From: RFTU01 sp046094505
GTDB taxonomy: Bacteria > Pseudomonadota > Gammaproteobacteria > Burkholderiales > Burkholderiaceae_C
Direction: 5' to 3'
Assembly (NCBI GenBank): GCA_046094505.1
Contig: JBJTHN010000040.1
Span: forward strand, 1-36,041
Length of the DNA: 36,041 bases
This document shows, piece by piece, positions 1 through 7,871 of the stretch (the stretch's first letter is position 1; each line of letters starts with the position of its first letter). The notes under the pieces are model-generated. The model ran no database searches and was not told the origin of the DNA. It saw nothing but the letters and a program-made list of their open reading frames with translations. The translations under genes were made by a program, and so were the position numbers.

Positions 1-894
1 CGCGGCGATGTGGTGGTGGCGGACTTCAGTTCCTCGCGCATCCGTTCGGTGTCCATGCCCCTGGGCAATGTGTCGACGCTTGCGGGCTCACCGGTGCCTG
101 GGCTGACCGATCACGCGGTTGCGCAACTTGCATCGTTTCGCGCGCCGACCGGTGTGGCCGTCGACAGCAATGGCAATGTGTTTGTGGCCGATTCTGGCAA
201 CCATGTGATCCGGCTAATCTCGGCCTCCACCGGGGCGGTCAGCACCTGGGCGGGTTCTGGGGTCGCCGGCTATGCCAATGGCATCGGTACTGCAGCCCAG
301 TTCAACGGGCCGCGCGCATTGGCTATCGACACGGCCGGCAACCTGTACGTCGCCGATACCGGCAACCACGTGATCCGAAAGATCAGCCCTACCGGTACGG
401 TCACGCTTCTGGCCGGCTCGCCCGGTGTGCGTGGTCGCGCCGATGGTGCGTCGGCAACCTTCAATGGTCCGGCAGGAGTGGCCGTCTCTCCTCAGGGCAT
501 CGTGTATGTGGCCGATACACAGAACCACTTGGTTCGCTCGCTAAGCCTGTCTGGCGTGGTGGCCACGGTTGCAGGTTCTGGCTCTCCAGGTGCACAGGAC
601 GGGACGGGCGCGAAGGCCGGCTTCTCCTTGCCCATGGGATTGGCGGTCGATGCCCAGGCGATGGTGTACGTGGCCGATGCCGGTAACCACGCGATTCGGC
701 AAATTCAGTTGGTCGGGGCCGTTGGTACCGTATTGACCATCGCTGGGACCGGGCGCAGCGCCTACAGTGAGGGCGTGGGGACGGCCGTAGGCTTTGACCA
801 ACCGACGGCAGTGGCCCTTGATGCAACAGGCCAGTTGTTGATCACCGAGGGCGGTGGCAACCGTCTGCGAAGCCTGTTTCGATCGCCGAACTGA
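1..894 (+). CDS. NHL-repeat beta-propeller protein, 5' end outside window
   Basis: The reading frame is open from base 1 (it begins R-G-D-V-V-V-A-D-F), so the gene starts upstream and only the last ~297 residues are here. At least six NHL-type blades are visible, each with a core like VYVADxGNHxIR: DVVVADFSSSRIR, NVFVADSGNHVIR, NLYVADTGNHVIR, IVYVADTQNHLVR, MVYVADAGNHAIR and a degenerate last one (LLITEGGGNRLR). They are spaced about 50-60 residues apart and separated by Gly-rich loops containing 'VAGSG' or 'IAGTG'. NHL repeats form beta-propellers used for protein or ligand binding, and proteins of this type are often secreted. No catalytic motif is visible in this part, and without the N-terminus the location and partner cannot be judged. 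The stop lies 70 bp before the next gene, which seems unrelated. Confidence 0.85.
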   Translation, partial: RGDVVVADFSSSRIRSVSMPLGNVSTLAGSPVPGLTDHAVAQLASFRAPTGVAVDSNGNVFVADSGNHVIRLISASTGAVSTWAGSGVAGYANGIGTAAQFNGPRALAIDTAGNLYVADTGNHVIRKISPTGTVTLLAGSPGVRGRADGASATFNGPAGVAVSPQGIVYVADTQNHLVRSLSLSGVVATVAGSGSPGAQDGTGAKAGFSLPMGLAVDAQAMVYVADAGNHAIRQIQLVGAVGTVLTIAGTGRSAYSEGVGTAVGFDQPTAVALDATGQLLITEGGGNRLRSLFRSPN

Positions 895-964
895 CGCTGC
901 CCACGCCACTCTGCGCGTTTGAAGTTCATGCATGATGCGGGATCCGCACCTCGGACGATCCCTC

Positions 965-2284
965 ATGCGCAAGACTTGGTTCCCTCAGAACGCGCTGCAA
1001 CCCGGCGTCCAGCCCCGTGAAGTCTGGGGCTGGGCCCTGTACGACTTCGCCAACTCGGGCTTCACCACCGTGGTGATCACGGCGGTCTTCAACGCCTACT
1101 TTGTGGGTGTGGTGGCCGGGGGGGCCGATTGGGCCACCTTGGCCTGGACCATGGCACTGGGGGTCTCCAGCGCGCTGGTGGTGTGGACCATGCCGGCTCT
1201 GGGGGCTCACACGGATGCGCGGCGCAACAAGAAGCGCTGGCTCGTGATGTCCACCATGGGCTGCGTGGCCGCCACGCTGGTTCTGGCCTTGTGCGGCCCT
1301 GGCGACCTGTGGTTGGCCATGGTGGCTGTTGTCGTGGCCAACCTGTGCTTTTCCTGGGGTGAATCGCTCATCGCATCCTTTTTGCCGGAGCTGGCCAAGC
1401 CAGAGGCCCTGGGCCGCGTCTCGGGTTGGGGCTGGAGCCTGGGGTATCTGGGCGGCATGCTCGCGCTGGGCCTGAGCCTGGGCTACGTGCTGTGGGCCCA
1501 AGCACAAGGCCAGAAGGCCACCCAGTTCGTGCCGGTGACGATGGTCATCACGGCCGTTGTCTATGCCTTGGCTGCCTGCTTCACCTTTGCGTGGCTGCGT
1601 GAGCGCGGGGCTGGTCCACAGGTGGCACCAGCGGCCACGGCGGCAGCCTCCGGGCTGAACCTGCGGCTGGTCGCTGTGGAGCTCTTCCGCGCCCCTGAAC
1701 ACCGCAGCTTTCTGTGGCTGATGGGCTGTGCCTGTGCCTACCAGGCCGGTATCTCGGTGGTCATCGCGCTGGCTGCGGTCTACGCGGAGCAGGCCATGGG
1801 TTTTGAACAGACACAGACCATGGCCCTGATTTTCCTGGTGAACATCGCAGCGGCTTTGGGGGCATTTGCATTCGGCTACTTTCAAGACCGGGTGGGCCAT
1901 GGGCGGGCGCTGTCGCTGACCTTATGGGGCTGGATCGGCATGACCATATTGGCCGTGGCTGCCCAGGGGCCCGCCTTGTTTTGGGTGGCGGCGGTGTTGG
2001 CGGGCCTTTGCATGGGTTCCAGCCAGTCGGCAGGCCGCGCCATGGCCGGCCTGTTGGCGCCGGCCAGCCGCGTGGCTGAGTTCTTCGGCTTGTGGACCCT
2101 GGCCACCCGCGTGGCGGCCATCGTGGGCCCGATCACCTACGGCCTGGTCACCTGGGTGACCTCGGGCAACCACCGCCTGGCCATCCTGGGCACGGGCCTG
2201 TTCTTCGTCATGGGGCTCATGTTGTTGAGGCGGGTGGAGTTGCCCCCACCGGTGGTGGCAGACCACCCAGGGCCCGGGCGCTGA
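965..2284 (+). CDS. MFS transporter, UMF1 (Atg22-like) family
   Basis: An integral membrane protein of 439 aa from the chosen ATG. The N-terminal signature 'WGWALYDFANSGFTTVV' is typical of the UMF1 branch of the major facilitator superfamily, whose yeast relative Atg22 exports amino acids from the vacuole. The bacterial substrate is unknown. About 11-12 hydrophobic segments are visible, with an MFS-like basic loop (HTDARRNKKRW) after the second or third one. An in-frame ATG at 932 would add 11 residues, but close relatives, as I remember them, begin just before the FPQNA-like stretch, so I prefer 965. Neither start has a good ribosome binding site. The 3' end runs against the minus-strand murI relic. 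Confidence 0.85.
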   Translation: MRKTWFPQNALQPGVQPREVWGWALYDFANSGFTTVVITAVFNAYFVGVVAGGADWATLAWTMALGVSSALVVWTMPALGAHTDARRNKKRWLVMSTMGCVAATLVLALCGPGDLWLAMVAVVVANLCFSWGESLIASFLPELAKPEALGRVSGWGWSLGYLGGMLALGLSLGYVLWAQAQGQKATQFVPVTMVITAVVYALAACFTFAWLRERGAGPQVAPAATAAASGLNLRLVAVELFRAPEHRSFLWLMGCACAYQAGISVVIALAAVYAEQAMGFEQTQTMALIFLVNIAAALGAFAFGYFQDRVGHGRALSLTLWGWIGMTILAVAAQGPALFWVAAVLAGLCMGSSQSAGRAMAGLLAPASRVAEFFGLWTLATRVAAIVGPITYGLVTWVTSGNHRLAILGTGLFFVMGLMLLRRVELPPPVVADHPGPGR

Positions 2285-2492
2285 CCGGCCACCGCAACCA
2301 GCCCTGCGCAAAGCCTTCCAACTGAGCCGGTGCTGCGTTGGTCCACAGCTGCACAGCCCCGCCCTCAGGCGCATCCGCCGAGAGCAGCAGGCCTCCAGCC
2401 AAGCAGGCCACTCGACGCGCCACGGCCGCAGCCGTGTCGATCAGGGTCACCTCGGCGCCCATGACCTCTTCGATCCAGGGGGTCAGACATGT
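2217..2492 (-). pseudogene. murI: Remnant of glutamate racemase (C-terminal part only)
   Basis: On the minus strand, an open frame without a usable full-length start reads PWIEEVMGAEVTLIDTAAAV, then a stretch with VQLWTNAAPAQLEGFAQGWLR. This matches the end of MurI: the helix after the second catalytic cysteine motif (GCTHYP in intact enzymes), then 'VxLIDTxxxVAR', then 'fxTxxDPxxLxxxAxxWL'. The catalytic Cys motif itself is gone: upstream of PWIEE the frame reads HPTCLT, then unrelated sequence with no MurI likeness. Only about a quarter of the gene remains, so it cannot be an active racemase. The last ~20 codons overlap the transporter end. Alternative: a chance open frame, but the match is ordered and at the right end of the protein. 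Confidence 0.55.
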
Positions 2493-2522
2493 TGGATGCA
2501 GGGCCGCTGATCGGCTTGTGCA

Positions 2523-2546
2523 AAAATAGAACGATCGTTCGATTTT
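2523..2546. promoter_or_regulatory. Perfect dyad resembling a TetR-family operator upstream of etfBA
   Basis: The core GAACGATCGTTC (2529-2540) is a perfect 12-bp inverted repeat. Skipping one mismatched pair, it continues as AAAAT...ATTTT on both sides, giving 24 bp with 22 paired positions. Dyads of this form, with AACGATCGTT-like cores, are typical of TetR-family operators that control acyl-CoA and ETF genes in proteobacteria. It lies about 95 bp upstream of etfB. No TetR gene is in the window, so the regulator is unknown. The dyad is seen directly; the function is inferred. Confidence 0.45.
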
Positions 2547-2593
2547 GCTGGATGCCCCCGTCTGCCGTCAGGAATACGGCTGGGGGCGACCCC

Positions 2594-2599
2594 TAGAAT
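2594..2599 (+). promoter_or_regulatory. Possible -10 element (TAGAAT) for etfB
   Basis: TAGAAT, one base from the sigma-70 -10 consensus, sits 42 bp before the etfB ATG. No convincing -35 hexamer is found 16-18 bp upstream, so this is weak. If it is used, the dyad at 2523-2546 would lie just upstream of the polymerase site. Confidence 0.25.
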
Positions 2600-2641
2600 C
2601 GACCGCAACCATTACATCATTTCCCTGCAGAGGAGTCCTTC

Positions 2642-3394
2642 ATGAAGGTCCTGGTCCCGGTCAAGCGGGTGGTCGACTACAACGTCAAGGTGCGTGTGAA
2701 ATCCGACGGCACTGGCGTGGACATCGCCAACGTGAAGATGAGCATGAACCCCTTCGACGAGATTGCCGTGGAGGAAGCGGTCCGTCTGAAGGAGAAGGGC
2801 CTGGTCACCGAGGTCATCGCCGTGTCCTGTGGCGTTACCCAGTGCCAGGAAACCCTGCGCACCGCCATGGCCATCGGGGCCGACCGGGGCATTCTGGTGG
2901 AGACCGATGTCGAGCTGCAGCCTCTGGCTGTGGCCAAGTTGCTCAAGGCCCTGGTGGACCGTGAACAGCCCGGGCTGGTGATTCTGGGCAAACAGGCCAT
3001 CGATGACGACTGCAACCAAACCGGTCAGATGTTGGCTGCGCTGGGCCAAATGGGCCAGGCCACCTTCGCCTCGAAGGTGGAGGTGGCCGATGGCCATGCA
3101 CAGGTCACCCGAGAAGTGGATGGCGGCCTGGAGACCCTGCGCGTGGCCTTGCCCGCCGTGATCACGACCGACCTCCGGTTGAACGAGCCCCGCTACGTCA
3201 CCCTGCCCAACATCATGAAGGCCAAGAAGAAGCCGCTGGACGTTCTCAAGCCAGCTGATTTGGCTGTTGATGTGGCCCCTCGTATTCAGACCCTCAAGGT
3301 CACCGAGCCGCCCAAGCGCAGCGCCGGCATCAAGGTGCCCGATGTGGCCACCCTGGTGACCAAGCTGAAGAACGACGCCAAAGTGATCGGCTGA
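2642..3394 (+). CDS. etfB: Electron transfer flavoprotein subunit beta
   Basis: The small subunit of the soluble FAD/AMP electron carrier that takes electrons from acyl-CoA dehydrogenases and passes them to ETF:quinone oxidoreductase. At 250 aa it has the usual length. It begins MKVLVPVKRVVDYNVK, as bacterial EtfB does. The AMP-binding and subunit-contact stretch KQAIDDDCNQTGQM is at about residues 117-130, and the ETF-beta signature continues after it with 'VALPAVITTDLRLNEPRY'. A strong ribosome site (AGAGGAG) precedes the ATG. It is followed by etfA after 55 bp and by an acyl-CoA dehydrogenase, surely one operon. The dyad at 2523-2546 may control it. Confidence 0.97.
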   Translation: MKVLVPVKRVVDYNVKVRVKSDGTGVDIANVKMSMNPFDEIAVEEAVRLKEKGLVTEVIAVSCGVTQCQETLRTAMAIGADRGILVETDVELQPLAVAKLLKALVDREQPGLVILGKQAIDDDCNQTGQMLAALGQMGQATFASKVEVADGHAQVTREVDGGLETLRVALPAVITTDLRLNEPRYVTLPNIMKAKKKPLDVLKPADLAVDVAPRIQTLKVTEPPKRSAGIKVPDVATLVTKLKNDAKVIG

Positions 3395-3449
3395 GCGGCT
3401 TCAGCCGCACGCCCCAATACCCCAGACACTGTGAGCCACCGAGACCGAC

Positions 3450-4382
3450 ATGACCATCCTTGTAGTAGCTGAACACGACCATGCCTCCTTGCGGGGAGCG
3501 ACCCTCAACACCATCACCGCAGCCCGTGCCTGCGCAGGCGACGTGCATGTGCTGGTGGCCGGCAGTGGCGCCGGCGGCGCTGCCCAACAGGCCGCTCAGG
3601 TCTCGGGAGTGACCAAGGTGCTGCATGCCGATGACCCGGCCTTGGCACACCAGTTGGCAGAAAACCTGTCGGCCCTCGTGCTGGCCATCGCCCCGGCCTA
3701 TACGCACATCTTGTTTCCGGCCACTGCGAATGGCAAGAACACCGCCCCGCGTGTGGCCGCCTTGCTCGATGTGGCGCAGATCAGCGACATCACACGCGTG
3801 TTGGCACCGGACACCTTTGAGCGCCCCATCTACGCCGGCAACGCCATCGCCACTGTGCAGTCCTCAGACCCGGTCAAGGTGATCACGGTGCGCACCACCG
3901 GTTTCGATGCGGCCCCTGCTTCGGGCGGCGCTGCGCCCGTGGAGGCTTTGCAAGGGGTTGTCGACAGCGGCAAGAGCGCCTATGTGGGAAGCGAGCTGGC
4001 CAAGAGCGACCGCCCGGAGCTCACAGCGGCCAAGATCATCGTCTCGGGCGGTCGGGCCCTGGGCTCAACAGAGAAGTTCAACGAAGTACTGACCCCGCTG
4101 GCCGACAAGCTGGGCGCAGCCCTGGGCGCCAGCCGCGCCGCGGTGGATGCGGGCTACGCGCCCAACGACTGGCAAGTGGGCCAAACCGGCAAGATCGTGG
4201 CGCCTCAGTTGTATGTGGCCTGCGGCATCAGCGGTGCCATCCAACACCTGGCGGGGATGAAGGACTCGAAGGTCATCGTGGCCATCAACAAAGACCCCGA
4301 GGCACCCATCTTCAGCGTGGCCGACTTCGGCTTGGAGGCGGATCTGTTTGTGGCAGTGCCCGAGCTGGTGAAGTCGCTCTGA
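3450..4382 (+). CDS. etfA: Electron transfer flavoprotein subunit alpha
   Basis: The large ETF subunit, which holds the FAD that shuttles electrons. At 310 aa it is normal in length. The N-terminal domain starts MTILVVAEHDHASLRGATLN. The C-terminal FAD domain carries the family signature: GGRALGSTEKFNEV, GASRAAVDAGYAPNDWQVGQ, LYVACGISGAIQHLAGM, and INKDPEAPIFSVADFGLEAD near the end. No catalytic residue appears to be missing. It lies in the etfB-etfA-dehydrogenase operon. Its ribosome site (GAGACC) is weak. Confidence 0.97.
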   Translation: MTILVVAEHDHASLRGATLNTITAARACAGDVHVLVAGSGAGGAAQQAAQVSGVTKVLHADDPALAHQLAENLSALVLAIAPAYTHILFPATANGKNTAPRVAALLDVAQISDITRVLAPDTFERPIYAGNAIATVQSSDPVKVITVRTTGFDAAPASGGAAPVEALQGVVDSGKSAYVGSELAKSDRPELTAAKIIVSGGRALGSTEKFNEVLTPLADKLGAALGASRAAVDAGYAPNDWQVGQTGKIVAPQLYVACGISGAIQHLAGMKDSKVIVAINKDPEAPIFSVADFGLEADLFVAVPELVKSL

Positions 4383-4445
4383 CCGCGCCACGACGAACCA
4401 CACCCGCCCCGCACCGCCTGAACCACACCCCTGGAGAGTCGATCC

Positions 4446-6236
4446 ATGAGCTATCGCGCCCCCATCAAGGACATGCTGTTTGCCATGACCGAACTGGCCC
4501 ACCTCGAAGCCGTGGCGCAGTTGCCGGGGTATGAGGATGCGGGCCCGGAGACGGCCGCAGCGGTGTTGGAAGAATGCGCCAAGCTCAATGAAGGCGTGAT
4601 CGCTCCCTTGAATTGGGAAGGCGACAAGGCGCCTTCATTGTTGAAGGACGGCCAGGTCTGCACGACGCCAGGTTTCAAGGATGCCTTCCGCCAGTTTGCC
4701 GAGGGTGGGTGGCAGGGGCTGCAGCATCCCAGTGCGTATGGCGGGCAGGGATTGCCCAAGACCATCGGCGCAGCCTGTGGGGAGATTCTCAACAGCGCCA
4801 ACCTGAGCTTCGCCCTGTGTCCCTTGCTCACCGACGGTGCCATTGAGGCCTTGCTCACGGCAGGATCGGCGCAGCAGCAGGCCACCTACATCCCCAAGAT
4901 GGTGGACGGCACCTGGACGGGGACCATGAACCTCACCGAGCCCCAAGCCGGCTCGGACCTGTCCCTGGTGCGCACCCGAGCAGAGCCGCAAGCCGATGGC
5001 AGCTACCGTATCTTCGGCACCAAGATCTACATCACCTACGGTGAGCACGACATGGCCGAGAACATCGTGCACCTGGTGCTGGCGCGTGTGCAGGGGGCGC
5101 CCGAGGGGGTCAAGGGGATCTCGCTGTTCATCGTCCCGAAGTTCTTGGTTCAGGCGGATGGTTCGCTGGGTGAGCGCAACGACGTCCACTGCGTCTCCAT
5201 TGAGCACAAGATGGGGATCAAGGCCAGCCCAACGGCCGTGCTGCAGTACGGCGACCATGGTGGTGCCATTGGGTATCTGGTGGGCCAGGAGAACCGCGGC
5301 CTGGAGTACATGTTCATCATGATGAACGCGGCGCGCTTTGCTGTTGGCGTGCAGGGCATCGCCATTGCAGAGCGGGCGTATCAAAAGGCCGTTCAGTACG
5401 CGCGCGACCGGGTGCAGAGCCGCCCTGTGGATGGGTCCATGAGCACGGCTTCGCCGATCATCCACCACCCCGATGTCAAGCGGATGCTGTTGACCATGCG
5501 CGCGGTGACCGAGGGCTGCCGGGCCATGGCCACCGTGGCGGCGGCTGCCTTCGACGCGGCCCATGCACACCCCGATGCCGCTGTGCGCGCGCAGAACCAG
5601 GCCTTCTATGAGTTCATGGTTCCCCTGGTCAAGGGCTATTCAACCGAGATGAGCCTGGAGGTGACCTCGCTGGGGGTGCAGGTTCACGGGGGTATGGGGT
5701 TTATCGAAGAGACGGGTGCGGCTCAGTACTACCGAGACGCCAAGATCCTCACCATCTACGAAGGCACCACTGCCATCCAGGCCAACGACCTGGTCGGCCG
5801 AAAGACGGCACGGGATGGGGGTGCGGGTGCTCGTGGCTTGGCCGCACAGATCGAATCCACCGAGCGGGACCTGGCCGCCAGCGGCAGCGCGCATGCACAG
5901 GCCATGCTCAAGCGGCTGACGGCTGCGCGCAGAGCCTTCCTGGACGTGGTTGATTTCGTGGTGGCCCAGTCCAAGAGCGATCCGAATGCGGTCTTTGCGG
6001 GATCGGTTCCCTACCTCATGCTCACGGGCAACCTGATGGCGGGCTGGCAGATGGCCCGCGCGCTGCTGGTGGCTGAGCGCCAACTCGGCGCGGGCGTGGA
6101 TGGGGATTTCATGAAGGCCAAGCTGGCGACGTGCCGTGTCTATGCCGACCACATCCTGTCGCGTGCGCCTGGCCTGCGCGATGCGATCGTGGAGGGCAGC
6201 GAGGGCGTGACCTCGATGGCACTTGAGGCGTTCTGA
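4446..6236 (+). CDS. Acyl-CoA dehydrogenase, DmdC-like long form
   Basis: A flavin enzyme of 596 aa that oxidises an acyl-CoA to the 2-enoyl-CoA and gives electrons to ETF, encoded directly upstream. It belongs to the long subfamily with an N-terminal helical extension (MSYRAPIKDMLFAMTELAHL) and an extra C-terminal domain, as in 3-methylmercaptopropionyl-CoA dehydrogenase DmdC and relatives. The FAD/substrate region contains MNLTEPQAGSDLSLVRTRAE. The C-terminal half has 'GGMGFIEETGAAQYYRDAKI' followed by 'IYEGTTAIQANDLVGRK', where Glu439 is the expected catalytic base. The substrate cannot be read from the sequence; DMSP-type sulfur compounds or medium-chain acyl-CoA are both possible. The ribosome site GGAGAG precedes the ATG. 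Confidence 0.93.
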   Translation: MSYRAPIKDMLFAMTELAHLEAVAQLPGYEDAGPETAAAVLEECAKLNEGVIAPLNWEGDKAPSLLKDGQVCTTPGFKDAFRQFAEGGWQGLQHPSAYGGQGLPKTIGAACGEILNSANLSFALCPLLTDGAIEALLTAGSAQQQATYIPKMVDGTWTGTMNLTEPQAGSDLSLVRTRAEPQADGSYRIFGTKIYITYGEHDMAENIVHLVLARVQGAPEGVKGISLFIVPKFLVQADGSLGERNDVHCVSIEHKMGIKASPTAVLQYGDHGGAIGYLVGQENRGLEYMFIMMNAARFAVGVQGIAIAERAYQKAVQYARDRVQSRPVDGSMSTASPIIHHPDVKRMLLTMRAVTEGCRAMATVAAAAFDAAHAHPDAAVRAQNQAFYEFMVPLVKGYSTEMSLEVTSLGVQVHGGMGFIEETGAAQYYRDAKILTIYEGTTAIQANDLVGRKTARDGGAGARGLAAQIESTERDLAASGSAHAQAMLKRLTAARRAFLDVVDFVVAQSKSDPNAVFAGSVPYLMLTGNLMAGWQMARALLVAERQLGAGVDGDFMKAKLATCRVYADHILSRAPGLRDAIVEGSEGVTSMALEAF

Positions 6237-6296
6237 AGTCCGGTCCACCGGCTTCAATTCGCCTGTCACCCCTGATGCTCTGTTCGGAGGTTTTCC

Positions 6297-7244
6297 GTGT
6301 CTGTTCCTGGCTTTTTGTCGCGGCTGCGCACTCCGGTCATCGGCTCTCCCCTGTTCATTATCAGCAACCCCAAGCTCGTGATCGCCCAGTGCACCGCCGG
6401 CGTGGTGGGGTCGATGCCCGCGCTCAATGCCCGTCCCGCGTCACAACTTGACGAGTGGCTACATGAGATCACCGAAGCCCTGGCGGCTTGGGACCGCGAC
6501 CACCCCGACCAACCGGCCGCACCCTATGCCATCAACCAGATCGTGCACAAGAGCAACGACCGCTTGGAGCACGACATGCAGGTCTGTGCCAAATACCGGG
6601 TTCCCCTGGTCATCACAAGCCTGGGCGCACGCGTGGATGTCAACGAGGCGGTGCACCGCTGGGGCGGTATCGTGATGCACGACATCATCAACAACGCCTT
6701 CGCACGCAAGGCCATCGAGAAGGGTGCCGATGGCCTTGTCGCGGTGGCGGCCGGTGCCGGCGGGCATGCAGGCGTGAAGAGTCCCTTCGCCCTGATCCAG
6801 GAGATCCGAGAGTGGTTTGATGGCCCCCTGGCACTCTCGGGCAGCGTGGCCACAGGCGGTGCAGTCCTGGCTGCACAGGCCATGGGCGCAGACTTTGCTT
6901 ACATCGGCTCGGCCTTCATTGCCACCGATGAGGCGCGGGCCTCAGCGGAATACAAGCAGTGCATCGTGGACAGCAGCAGCGATGACATCGTGTACTCCAA
7001 CCTGTTCACCGGTGTGCATGGCAACTACCTCAAGCCCTCGGTTCGCAGCGCAGGCCTGGACCCCGAAAACTTGCCGGAGAGCGACCCCACCAAGATGAAT
7101 TTTGGTGGTGACGCCAAAAAAGCGTGGAAGGACATCTGGGGTTGTGGCCAGGGGATCGGTGCGGTCAAGGCCGTGGTTCCCACCCGTACGTTGGTGGATC
7201 GATTGGCCCAGGAGTATGCGGCCGCCCGCGCGAGACTGGCCTAG
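6297..7244 (+). CDS. Nitronate monooxygenase (2-nitropropane dioxygenase family)
   Basis: An FMN-dependent TIM-barrel enzyme of 315 aa that oxidises nitronates such as propionate 3-nitronate. The start is GTG 6297, supported by a GGAGG ribosome site about 8 bp before it. Visible motifs: N-terminal TPVIGSPLFIISNPKLVIA; 'AGAGGHAG' with His157 as the expected catalytic base; the phosphate-binding end 'GSVATGGAVLAAQAMGADFAYIGS' split over two strands; and 'FIATDEARAS'. The family is broad, and some members act as enoyl-ACP reductase-like proteins (FabK), so the physiological substrate is uncertain. It lies 60 bp after the acyl-CoA dehydrogenase and may belong to the same transcript. Confidence 0.88.
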   Translation: MSVPGFLSRLRTPVIGSPLFIISNPKLVIAQCTAGVVGSMPALNARPASQLDEWLHEITEALAAWDRDHPDQPAAPYAINQIVHKSNDRLEHDMQVCAKYRVPLVITSLGARVDVNEAVHRWGGIVMHDIINNAFARKAIEKGADGLVAVAAGAGGHAGVKSPFALIQEIREWFDGPLALSGSVATGGAVLAAQAMGADFAYIGSAFIATDEARASAEYKQCIVDSSSDDIVYSNLFTGVHGNYLKPSVRSAGLDPENLPESDPTKMNFGGDAKKAWKDIWGCGQGIGAVKAVVPTRTLVDRLAQEYAAARARLA

Positions 7245-7298
7245 CCTGGTTCGCGCACCTGCGGCCACTGGTTGCCCATCGGCGCGGGGCTCTGCTGA

Positions 7299-7640
7299 TC
7301 AGGGCGCATCTTCCATCGAGCAGTCGCAGCCTTGGCCCGCGGCGATCCAACGGCGCGCTGCGCGGTTCAGACGATCCGCCCACCACCGTTTCCAGGCGGG
7401 GGACTGTGGCGGCAGTGCAGCGGGGTCTGTGGCGGCCAGCACGCCGCAGCGGTAGGTGCGTGACGGGGCGTGCCACTGGAGCCACTGGCACGGGCCGCGG
7501 CGGCGCAGGGTCAGCACCGCACCCATGGGGCAGGGCTCGGCCAGGCAGCACACGCCGCAACCGTTGCACGGCGCACCCTCCCGGGGTTTGGGTGGTGCAG
7601 CCGGATGGATCTTGAGGGTGACCAGTCTCTTCGTGACCAT
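7299..7640 (-). CDS. Small cysteine-rich YkgJ-like protein
   Basis: A protein of 113 aa on the minus strand, facing the nitronate monooxygenase (54 bp gap). The core CNGCGVCCLAEPCPMG carries six cysteines, followed by further cysteines in GPCQWLQW, YRCGVL and the C-terminal GCDCS. This pattern is that of the YkgJ/CxxCxxCC family of small proteins thought to bind zinc or an Fe-S cluster. No enzyme activity is known to me. The frame stays open up to 7766, but the first ~42 residues of that version are low-complexity and unlike relatives; the ATG at 7640 puts the protein start just before the conserved part. No clear ribosome site is seen. Its 5' side faces the sucA leader. Confidence 0.65.
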   Translation of the reverse strand: MVTKRLVTLKIHPAAPPKPREGAPCNGCGVCCLAEPCPMGAVLTLRRRGPCQWLQWHAPSRTYRCGVLAATDPAALPPQSPAWKRWWADRLNRAARRWIAAGQGCDCSMEDAP

Positions 7641-7749
7641 GGGGTGATGGACAAACTGTCCGACCACATTCTCGCCGGGCGCGCCGCTGTCAGGATTCGC
7701 TGGGGATCCGGTGATACAGTTCCCAGCTGAAATAGAAGAAGTCCTTCCC

Positions 7750-7866
7750 GTCCCCTTGCTCGTCACTCAGATGGCAAGGCGGGTCGCAATCCGCCAACCG
7801 GTAGAGCCGGGTCGCGGAAGGTTATGCAACCCATCGGAGTCCTGGAAACCGGGGCGAAAGGTGAGC
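7750..7866 (+). ncRNA. Structured leader of sucA, candidate sucA RNA motif
   Basis: In the 231 bp before sucA, four short stems can be drawn in succession: CCTTGC (7754-7759) with GCAAGG (7774-7779); GGCGG (7778-7782) with CCGCC (7791-7795); CCGG with CCGG (7798-7801/7807-7810); and GGTT with AACC (7820-7823/7828-7831). The ribosome site (AAAGGTGAG) follows shortly after. A cis-regulatory 'sucA motif' has been described in the 5' leaders of Burkholderiales sucA genes, so position and lineage fit. I cannot align the sequence to the published consensus, so the identity is inferred. The first two stems share bases and would compete. Confidence 0.45.
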
Positions 7867-7871
7867 GAGAC

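Noticed and set aside
6237..6260. Terminator after the acyl-CoA dehydrogenase
   Set aside because: A short CCGG-TCCA-CCGG hairpin is present but there is no T-tract, and the next gene follows after 60 bp.
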